DNA from: Lepas anatifera
Lineage: Eukaryota > Arthropoda > Thecostraca > Lepadidae
DNA: 64,000 bases
NCBI GenBank assembly: GCA_034440635.1
Contig: JAOTON010000051.1
Span: 496,001-560,000, forward strand
Direction: 5' to 3'
Part shown: one piece after another, positions 37,770-46,164 of the stretch
Layout: every line of letters starts with the position of its first letter
Position numbering within the stretch: position 1 is the first letter of the stretch
Position numbers and translations under genes: made by a program
Notes under the pieces: generated by a model
Told to the model about the DNA's origin: nothing
Seen by the model: only the letters and a program-made list of their open reading frames with translations
The model's database searches: none

Positions 37770-38031
37770 CTCCCGCTCCCCCTCCCCCCAGGAGGAGAGG
37801 CAGACATGGGTTTGGCCCCTAAAACTCGGGTCTACGTCCGCCCCTGCCCTCGAGAGCATCTCCTAACGATACACTTCGTCGAGTAGCGGAAATTCCCGCT
37901 ACCTCAGTAATCACCCTGCCATGTTACATCTTTATGAGAGCAAATAACAGTGTTGTGAAGTGGTTTCAGCCTTTGCATTTATGTTCGTACTCACGTTACT
38001 GTTTTTTTACTAGGTAGAATATGAACCTAAG

Positions 38032-38180
38032 CACTGGTGGCGGAACTGCGAGGGCACCGGGGCACGGCTCCCCCCTTGAATAACACATTTTAACACTAGC
38101 CCTATAACGTTAACTGGAAAAAATGGTTTGAAAAGCCCATGGTGCTCGCCCCTTTGAATTCGGAAGTTTCACCGTCACTG
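38032..38180. mobile_element. 149-bp hAT-like MITE, near-exact TSD AACCTAAR
   Basis: It starts CACTGGTGGCGGAACTGCG and ends CGGAAGTTTCACCGTCACTG (imperfect inverted repeats). AACCTAAG (38024-38031) and AACCTAAA (38181-38188) flank it. Confidence 0.65.
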
Positions 38181-38186
38181 AACCTA

Positions 38187-38496
38187 AAGCCCTGTTCCGT
38201 CTATCAGCACAGTTTTGTCAGCACCAATCAGCGGGCCGCGTTGCGCCTACGTCACAGGACTGTAGCCTCTTCCCGGGAACTAATTCTAGAGGTTTTACGG
38301 GCTGACGGCCTGCTGTTGTGCTGATGAAAAATAGTAAGTGCACGAAGTGGCAGCCTAATATTTTTTAATGGTATAAAGGTTTAAGTTCCCTTTGCCTAGC
38401 ACAAACTAGAGGCGATTATGGCGCTGATACTTATTTTCTGGAGGACAGGTTAGAGCTCCTGCTGACAAAACTGTGCTGAAAGACGGAACAGGGCTT
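38187..38496. mobile_element. Short element with 37-bp terminal inverted repeats
   Basis: The arms 38187-38223 and 38460-38496 begin AAGCCCTGTTCCGTCT and pair with one mismatch. The centre is 236 bp and non-coding. It abuts the preceding MITE and overlaps that element's right target duplication by two bases. Superfamily unresolved: no certain target duplication. Confidence 0.7.
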
Positions 38497-38929
38497 AAGC
38501 CTTGTGTTTCTGGCGTCAGATGCCAGTACGAATCATACCAGTCTAAATATTTAAGCGGTACTGCAAGAATATCCTTGCTATGCCTACGAATATTTCCTGG
38601 TTGTAAACAAGGATGGCGCTCTTGTGTACTGCGGTGATGCTGTTTCCTCGAAACATTGATAGAACTGTACTTATTATATTCAGAATCCACAAGTAGTAGT
38701 GTGATGTGTTTCGAACTCATTTTAGAGTTTTAGAAGACTTTTATCTGGAAAAGACCGATAAAAATATACGTTTATTCATGGGTAGAGCTACGGAATTGGC
38801 ACTGGGTGATAAGAAGTCAGACTGGTGATGACCGCGGGGGAATAAAGTTTGAACACGTGGGCTGTCTGGAAACGCTACCGATGTTTTCAATCGACACTGA
38901 TATTGGGAAAATGTCAGGGGTTTACGCAA

Positions 38930-39315
38930 TTAACCCATTAACGCCCAGCGGGTCATTTTTGTCCTCTGACTTTGACAGGCTGCAGAATCGGTACCAGTGA
39001 AGTGATCTTCATGTTTATGATATGGATGTGTGTTTCAGAGCGTGGACAAGCTGGAAAAATGCATTTGAAAATTCTAGGTTATTATGGGACGATTTTGGTG
39101 GAACTTATTTTGGCGAGGTTTTGGTCAGCGTGAGATAGCTCTGCAAATTTTGTTTCTCGCAATAACATATGGAAAGCTGAAAAGGGTTTGCATGATTGAC
39201 ATTAAGCCAAGACCACTAGGAGTCAGATGGTGAAGAAGGAGTAAGATTTTCTTGAACGGCTTTGCCATGAGACATCGTCAAATATGAAGCGGACAAAAAT
39301 GACCCGCTGGGCGTT
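38930..39315. mobile_element. piggyBac-like MITE with GCCCAGCGGGTCA ends
   Basis: The left end is TTAACCCATTAACGCCCAG then CGGGTCATTTTTGTCC; the right end is GGACAAAAATGACCCGCTGG then GCGTT. The right TTAA is lost or mutated. A shorter relative is at 41018-41183, whose right end keeps GGGCGTTAATGGGTTAA. Confidence 0.7.
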
Positions 39316-39739
39316 GCGGACATCTGCGGGCCGCTGAAAATGAGGAAAAGGATGTGTCCTGTCCTCCCGTCTGGTGGGTTAGGTGCACAATGTTACCTAG
39401 AGGGAAGGGAGGCATTGTGGGTCCTGCGAATGCAGGGTTGTCAGTTTGTATATTTTTCATCAAATCTGAAGATTTTTAGTGCAATGTCGATACGTTTGGA
39501 AACTTTGAAGTTCATGTAATGCTTCCTACCGTTTTCGGGGTATGTCTTATTTTGGGAATGATTATCACATAATTTTAACGGAAACATGCAAGATGGTTCC
39601 AGTATTTTGTAAAGGCGTTATTAAATACAATTTTCAGGGGTTTTGAAAAATTATCGAAATTTTAGCACTGACTAAAAGCTATCAGAGCCTTGTCTTTTCC
39701 CTTGATTGATTGTGTGTAGTGGATAGAGAGGATAGGGAA

Positions 39740-39902
39740 CAGTAGCGGATTGAGGACTTCATTGGGTGGTAGGGGGGTTAGGGGTCTCGAGCCTCCCCCG
39801 CCATGGCCTCGGAACAGCCCTCAGTAATGCATTTAGGTACTATAGGCACACTGACATTTTGGTAGGGGGGCTTGAGCCTTCCTAGCCCCCTTGTGTCCAC
39901 TA
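39740..39902. mobile_element. Short relative of the 11396-13721 hAT-type element
   Basis: CAGTAGCGGATTGAGG at the left and CTTGTGTCCACTA at the right. The right half (CACACTGACATTTTGG, GGGGCTTGAGCC, CCTAGCCC) parallels the right end of the 2.3-kb element (CACTCTGACAGTTCGG, GGGCTTGAGCCCCTAGCCC). No clean 8-bp duplication is seen, so the boundaries are tentative. Confidence 0.45.
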
Positions 39903-41017
39903 ATGATTGAAAGCCAATGACCAGCTGACAAAAATGAGTTGGAAATTATCGCGGCCGCCGCGCTGGTTTGTTTTGACGAGATGGTGCAGTGTCAAACGTC
40001 TGGAACAGTATAGAAGGGGTGAAAGCTTGGGAAGTTCTAGAACTTCTGTCTAAAACCCAACTATCACTATTTTTGCTTGGTTCTAGTAAAGTGAAACTAC
40101 CATGAGTGAACATCCCGGGGGGTTAGGAGGGGTCAATACCTGCCTGTATTCTTTGTCTCCCACAGACTTTGTCTAGGGCGTGGATTGCAGTGCCAGCGTT
40201 AAACCATCCAGAACCCCTCCTGGCTCGAGAAGAAATCTCCAGCCATGGAGACATAAAAATATCGAAAGCATAGCTGTTAGCAATGCCACAGATCAAATGT
40301 TTTGCAGGAAAAGAAGCAAAATAAGTTGTTTTAAGTGCGCAAGATAGCGGAGCGGATCAGGTGCATATCATAATCATACCATAACAAAATATATTAGTCA
40401 TGAGGATGAGAAAGATGATGAGCTGACCAGCGTTAAAATGACCAGTGGCGTGCCTGGAAATGTGGAGGTTCACATTTATGAAACTATGAAGCGCGCTACT
40501 TGTTCCAAAGAAAAGTTGGAAAGATGGGAATGGACCCGTTTGGAGATTTGGAGATTAATCAAGCTAATGTGCACCGCGTGGGGAGCTAACGGATTGAGTT
40601 TTCAAAACTTTTCATCTGTATGCTGCATATTACGATTTCTCGTTGAAAGCTCAGTGAGCATCAGTCACAAAGTCTGGGAGGCGGAGAAGGAAAGGGGTAG
40701 AGAAAAAAGAAACGGTTTCCCAAAACCTTTGATATTCACAAATATTCTTAAAATACTATGATGTTCACAATTTTAGTCTATCCCCCGCAAATCATCAGTC
40801 TAGGTTAACCACGTTTGTATACTATTTGCAAATATGCTGGTAGTGTTGCCTTTAATTAAACCTTAAGAGCATAGAACTGTCTAAACATTTTACTATGACC
40901 AATATACAAGAGGAAATAAAAACACTTCAAAAAACTGCAGTAAAAGCGATGCGCATTGGGCCGCTGAGTGCGGTGACTGCGCCGCCTGGGAGCCGGCCGC
41001 GCAGTGCCAGCCGATGT
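39903..41017. other. Unassigned DNA
   Basis: No gene recognised. An open stretch at 40438-40761 (plus) lacks any family resemblance. Confidence 0.5.
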
Positions 41018-41183
41018 CCCAAACGCCCAGCGGGTCATTTTTGTCCGGTGTCATATCTCAGAATCTAAAAGTGGTATCGATTTAAAACTTTCGGAACATC
41101 TTATTGGGCATATTCTAAGCATAGGAAAACATTTGTTTCGCCAGTTTGAAAGCTGGAAGTAGGTGCGGGCGTTAATGGGTTAA
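41018..41183. mobile_element. Second, shorter piggyBac-like MITE
   Basis: CCCAAACGCCCAGCGGGTC at the left and GGGCGTTAATGGGTTAA at the right. It shares the terminal repeat of 38930-39315. Only the right TTAA is preserved. Confidence 0.6.
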
Positions 41184-41403
41184 TAGGGTGGAAAATGCAA
41201 GAAACCTAGTTCAAGCTGCAAAATGTTTGGGCTCGTCTCCCCTGGCTTGCCAGGTGGTGACACGTCCCTGTGTATTCATGGGTATGTTGTACCCGCCTTC
41301 GACGCCCGTGCCCGCATGTTCCAGTTTCCCACGGGTCCCATCTACAGTTTTCTAAACCATGCTAGTCATGATTGTTTCCACACTTAGTCCTGAACTTGAT
41401 TTT

Positions 41404-41548
41404 AAACGTTGATAAGTTTTGAAGTGCTGCGGCGAGGAGCATGATGATGAGTTGCTAAGATGTTCCCTGGCCTCTCCCCTCTAATCCGGAAATGTAAAAA
41501 ACACTGAAGATGCTCCTCGCCGCAGCACTTCAAAACTTATCAACGTTT
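41404..41548. repeat. 39-bp perfect inverted repeat at the Penelope element 5-prime end
   Basis: The arms 41404-41442 and 41510-41548 (starting AAACGTTGATAAGTTTTG) pair without mismatch around a 67-bp spacer. The right arm is the first 13 codons of the Penelope-like reading frame, so the left arm is an inverted copy of it. The spacer (41451-41511) recurs in reverse at 54136-54195. Inverted 5-prime-truncated copies are typical of Penelope-like insertions. Confidence 0.9.
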
Positions 41549-42532
41549 GAATCCAACATTGGCCGTCAAAGACTGCTGGCAGAAAGTTTGAAAACCCCCG
41601 AAAAACTAGCCAAGACCGTTCTTCGCATTGAGTTCCTTGCTGCTTGCCGAAGAGAATGCTTAGTTCCTCGTTTCATCCAAGATTCGTTAAGACCAGTGAC
41701 AGCGATTTTTAACACCAATGATCGAATTCAAGCTCGTTCTACTTACTTTGCAAAGACACTTTTGAATGAAGCTATCTCGGAGTCCTTTAGGACGAAGGCT
41801 TTTTTAGAACGTGAACGATCACGGAATTTTGAACTCCTTCGTACATTTTTAGATCAGAATCGTTTCGATTATGTATTCCGAAAGTGCCATCAAGTCTTTG
41901 ACCAAACCATTTTTGACAACCGACGTCGTCTTATTCGGAAGTTTAGACAACTTCAAGAGAACTGTAGGAACAGCCAACGTCAAGATGTGTCAGTAAACGA
42001 TGAAACTTAGAAAAGAATGAACAACTTATCGTCTCAGGGCTCAAATGAAGCGTGCATAGGTGTTTTAGCGAAATGACCGAACTTTGCAATGACTCAGTGC
42101 GTTACGAGAGAAGTGTTATTAGACGTAGCTAAAGGAGTGGAACGGCTCGCGTACGCCAAACGTTGGAAGGACAAGATCTCAGGACCAAGTGGAGCCCCCT
42201 GTACACCATCAGAGAACGCCACAGACGGAGCTCCCACCATCGTGCCAGCCGACCCTGCCGCTCCGACGTCATCATCATCATCTGGCGGGGCAACACCAAG
42301 AGCGCTGGGCAGCGGAGCATCGGGTACCAACTCTGTGGCGGACGACCCTGATGGGGGTGTGCGCCAACAGCGGGCAGGTCGCCTTCCAAACCTCTCCTTT
42401 AGATTTCCTGATACCGGTAAGACGTTTCCAGAACCTTCGAACAGGATCGTAGAGTCTAGCCTTCAAAAACTCAAAGATGATCTTCTGCGTACGTTAGGGC
42501 GCATCAAAATTCAATGCAAAAATTCAAAATAA
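41510..42532 (+). pseudogene. Penelope-like element, N-terminal part of the polyprotein
   Basis: One continuous frame runs from ATG at 41510 through KLAKTVLRIEFLAACRRECL and VPRFIQ, the typical Penelope N-terminal domain, then a long basic helical region, NNLSSQ and PNFAMTQCV (matching the usual xNLSxxxL...GxNFAxT motif), ending at KIQCKNSK near 42532. Two nonsense codons break it: TAG at 42008-42010 and TGA at about 42074-42076, the latter replacing the expected Gly of the GPNFA motif. The reading resumes at about 44966 after a 2.4-kb insertion. Confidence 0.85.
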
Positions 42533-43122
42533 AAATATCGAACTGTCTGGGCCCGCGTTTCGTTTGACTGCACTTACTAATTATTTTGATGAAGTTTTGT
42601 TTGAATTCATGAATATTTAGAGGTGCAAACAAGCGATTGAAATTTTAAAAAATCCTGTTTTGATGATTGCTCTGCATATTGGGGGCGTTTAGAAGCTGCA
42701 GGATATAATTGTTAAAGAACACGATACATAAAGTTCAGAATAGATATAATGAGCAAGACATATCAAATAGTGATCCAGGAAATGTTTCACCGATCATGCT
42801 TGCATAACAAACTAACTGGAGATTTTCCTTTAGGTGCCGCCCACTCGCTGCGTCTACTCCAATATCCGACGCGAGTTTGATACCAGGCTTGGAGAAGTAG
42901 CCAAAAGTAGTATTAGATATATCCTTGAGCCTTTGTCTTACTATTTATCCAGCTTGAGCTTGTAGCACAAAATAGTCGGCTGTTGAGAACGGTGCTGCTT
43001 CACTGTTTGCAACACATTTTGCAGGTGGGCTTAATTATCAATGATATAAAAATATGTTTGAGCTTGACGCTGTGCTCAGCGTAATAATTGACGATATTCA
43101 CAGCGCATACATTCTTTGCACT

Positions 43123-43812
43123 TCACCTGCGTGCTTCACTGCTGGCCCAATAGTTTACAACAAGCCAGAGAAATGCTGGACTGATGCACAGTTGATGGAT
43201 GCCAAACCAGCAGCCTGGGTTTGCGAGGTCGGCCAAGCTGGTGCTGGATGAGAGGACTGGAAAGTTGGGTTTTCCGTAGCAAGTGCTGTAGCGCAGCTGC
43301 GGGTCTCGCATACAAAGAACACCTGGCTCCTCGTTCAAGATGGCATCAGCCAGAGCCCTCTGCTCAGCAACTGGTATCTTACTGCTGAACGAAACTATTG
43401 GTTGTATCTCACCCGTGAGGTAACAGAAGTGTCTCTCCAGTGCCTTCATTGCTGATGCTGCGATGCCCTCTTCGACAGCCAATGTGGTTAGGTGGTGGTA
43501 TAGTTTGAGGTCATTCTATGTGGCAGGTACGGATATGTCGCAGTTCAGTCTCCATGCGGAAGGGAGAGAGTCAGTGCTGTCACACTCAGGTTCCAGTATT
43601 CTTCAGTTGTCCCGCAGACATGCAAACAAGGCAACGCCTGGGGAGCGGAACGTCTCTACTTTGAGATCTGAAAACACGTACCCAATGAGCACTTAGCCCG
43701 ATGTAGCGGCGGCACCCCAACCAGAGCAGAGGTTGCCCCAAGAAGAGCTGGTTGGCAATGTATGCTGCCGTGGGGTGGCCAGTGTTGGATGCCGTTGAGT
43801 CAAATGCCATGT
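43123..43812 (-). pseudogene. Decayed transposase-like gene with DSTASNTG motif
   Basis: The minus strand begins MAFDSTASNTGHPTAAYIA and LLWLGCRRYI, then shifts frame to VFSDLKVETFRSPGVALFA, and shifts again to a 119-codon stretch with LAVEEGIAASAMKALERHFC, SSKIPVAEQRALADAILNEE and WFGIHQLC. The DTTASNTG followed by LLWLACRHH pattern occurs in a widespread group of uncharacterised transposon-like proteins of cnidarians and arthropods (family knowledge, name uncertain). At least two frameshifts and two stops are present. Confidence 0.5.
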
Positions 43813-44102
43813 TAATAATCTGGTCGGCACAGGCCCAGAACGGGAGCAGCTTGCATGTCAGCTAGACGATGGTCTACAGGTAGACAGATCGGCTACAGGT
43901 AGACGCTTCTACAATTGGCGCTTATTATGGAGCATAGGTTTCATCTTGGTATTGCAATTTTACTTGTTATAATGAAAACTTAGATGACTACCAATCAAAG
44001 CATCAAGAGGAGAAGCGTCACGGACAATACAATTCTAGTCGATTATGCATGATACATTTTTGGACTAACTGGGCACAGAATAATGATTATTGGGGTTAAA
44101 CG

Positions 44103-44275
44103 ATGCACCAACTGCCAAGGTTTTCGGAGTCGCCAACTCTCACCTTGTTGGGGGGGATTTGGGGGATCAGATTGAATTATTCAGAGGCTCCGCCGGGACT
44201 TGAACCCATCACTGGGGGCTTAGCAGACTTTGATGCTATCCGCGAAGCCACCAATCCCCTAACTGAGCTCAAACA
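44103..44275 (-). mobile_element. tRNA-derived SINE, family A
   Basis: The minus-strand head reads CTCAGTTAGGGGATTGGTGG, then GGTTCAAGTCC (44196-44206, exact box B). The tail AGAGTTGGCGACTCCGAAAA then CCTTGGCAGTTGGTGCATCG matches the tail of the copy at 57360-57500. Confidence 0.8.
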
Positions 44276-44767
44276 TGATGTGTGCTTTTATTTGAACCTC
44301 CGAAAAAGCTACCGGACTATTATTATTCATTTACCAAATCAGCGGCTTATAAAACTTAACGGTGAAAATCTCACCCGGTATAGGTACTCCGGCGACCTGC
44401 TTTAGTTGCCCGCGTTCCCTGGTTCTCTAGTGCCAGCCTCCAGTAGACACTATTGGGGACTGATTGCTTCATAGCATCATGTGTCACTCTGATCATGGAA
44501 CTTTGTTGACATGGTAACAAATGCGGGAACTTTTAAGTTTTTGTTCCTTCTATGCGGCCTGTATTTACCGACTCTAACCTACGTTTAGGTGTCACAAGCT
44601 TGCAATCTGGGGCTGATAAAAAGGGACTCTTGCTAGTTTAGAAACAATAAATATATCTCAAACCAAAGATTAAACATTTTTCTTGGTATTGCTTAAGCTA
44701 AAACTGACACCCGAAGCTTTCTTCGATGGATGGCACGGAAAAGCAAGTTGGCACCATTTCTAGCGTG

Positions 44768-44778
44768 GGTTCGAATCC
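44768..44778 (+). other. Isolated perfect pol III box B
   Basis: GGTTCGAATCC fits the tRNA T-arm consensus within GCGTGGGTTCGAATCCAGGT. No good box A or cloverleaf surrounds it, so it is probably a SINE fragment. Confidence 0.35.
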
Positions 44779-44965
44779 AGGTAAGGACAGTTTTTACCAC
44801 AAATCTTTAGATGCGAGGTTGCACCTCTAAACAATCATTTACGAACTTCATATTTTATAGGTGACTTAAACTAGTGTAAAGGAACATTTTTGTTACCCAG
44901 ACAGCACAATATTTAGAAAATGTATATTTTGGTGCACCTAGCGTACGTATAAAAGTCACAGAGTT

Positions 44966-46007
44966 GCTAACCATAATGTAACGGCTGAGCAACATAATCT
45001 TGTCCATGAACTCGCAAAAAACGAAAATGTCATAGTTAAACAGAGCGACAAATGTAAGGGTTTTGAAATTCTCGACCAAGATGCCTATATAAACAAGGTT
45101 AACACTATCTTAGATGACCCAGAGAGCTATGAAAAGTTAAGAAAGAACCCTGTTCAGAATGTGGAAGCCAAAACCAAACGTACGCTCAAAAGCGTTGCGA
45201 GGGGAAAACTGCCGGAAGGACAGTAACAGATCTAACCCCCGCGCATAGTAGAACCCCCGTATTTTATGGCTTACCGAAGGATCATAAACCATTAGTCCCT
45301 CTCAGACCAGTCATATCTGCCTGTGGAGGGCCCACAGAGAAAACTTCCTGTTTGCTTGAGAGAATACTTAATCAACTTCTCCAGTTTGTGCCTACGCATA
45401 TTTGGGATACCAAAGACTTTTTGAGGAGACTCTCAAATCACACTCAATCAGAAGGCATACCAGCAGGTAGCATTTTCTTCAGCATAGACGTTGTCAATTT
45501 GTATGGAAACATACCCGTTCCTGAGGCTATCAAAGCGGTAGAAGCAAAGCTAGACAATCGTTCACAGAATATTGATACTTTTGGCATGACCAAAGACGAC
45601 ATTTCTAAACTTCTAGACCAGTGTCTGAGTGACAATGTTTTCTCATTTTGGGATCAGTACTACCGACAAAAATTAGGGTTAGCTATGGGGAATCCATGTG
45701 CACCTGCCTTGGCCATTCTGTTCTTAGATATGTATGAAACCAATATGTTAGCTACATGTCCTGTCAAAACAGAGTTCTTGGTAAGGTATATTGACGATTA
45801 TTCAGGTATCTTCTCGCATGGGCAGGAAGCTTTGGATGACTTCCTTAGCTACATGAACAGTAGACATCCACACCTAAAATTTACCATGGAGCACACGGGT
45901 AGTGGGAGTGGGGTGCCCTATTTGGATACGTTAGTCACAGCAGAAACACACGGCCAAAACACTAAGATAGAGACAGAGCTCTACATCAAACCAACCAACT
46001 CGGGAAT
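44966..46007 (+). pseudogene. Penelope-like element, reverse transcriptase
   Basis: It reads NHNVTAEQHNLVHELAKNEN, VIVKQSDKCKGFEIL and AYINKVNTILDD, then shifts frame near 45225, then TPAHSRTPVFYGLPKDHKPL, FSIDVVNLYGNIPV (motif A), GLAMGNPCAPALAILFLD (motif B) and VRYIDDYSGIFS (YIDD, motif C), then GVPYLDTLV and LYIKPTNSG. The frame is cut inside an Ile codon at 46007 by the antisense LINE and resumes at 49600. Penelope-like reverse transcriptases are related to telomerase. Confidence 0.9.
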
Positions 46008-46034
46008 CATCCTCAGAGTCAGAGTCAGAGTCAG

Positions 46035-46040
46035 TTTATT
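46035..46040 (-). terminator. Polyadenylation-type AATAAA at LINE 3-prime end
   Basis: AATAAA on the minus strand lies about 27 bases before the end of the LINE and just ahead of the (GACTCT)3 tail. Confidence 0.5.
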
Positions 46041-46164
46041 CGGTAACATCCTCAAGATAGCGAGGTTTTTCATGCTCCCACGTCAATGCATTGTGGAAAT
46101 AAAAAGTAAGAGAGAGGTGAATAAAAGTAAAAACATACATACACATCATCACACACGTAGCCCC

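Larger units (their letters stand above)
36264..37846. mobile_element. Outer hAT-type element of a three-level nest, TSD CCCTCGAG
   Basis: It starts CATTGGCGGACGCAGGGG and ends ACGTCCGCCCCTG. CCCTCGAG flanks it at 36256-36263 and 37847-37854. Without its inserts it is only about 340 bp. It contains repeats of TTTACACTAGGYCTGTAGAGCA at about 36370, 36455 and 36490. No coding capacity. Confidence 0.85.
42533..44965. other. 2.4-kb insertion inside the Penelope-like element
   Basis: Separates KIQCKNSK from NHNVTAEQHNLVHELAKNEN, which are contiguous in Penelope proteins. It holds a decayed minus-strand transposase-like sequence (43123-43812), a SINE (44103-44275) and an isolated box B. I could not find terminal repeats or a target duplication, so it may be more than one insertion. 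Confidence 0.6.
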
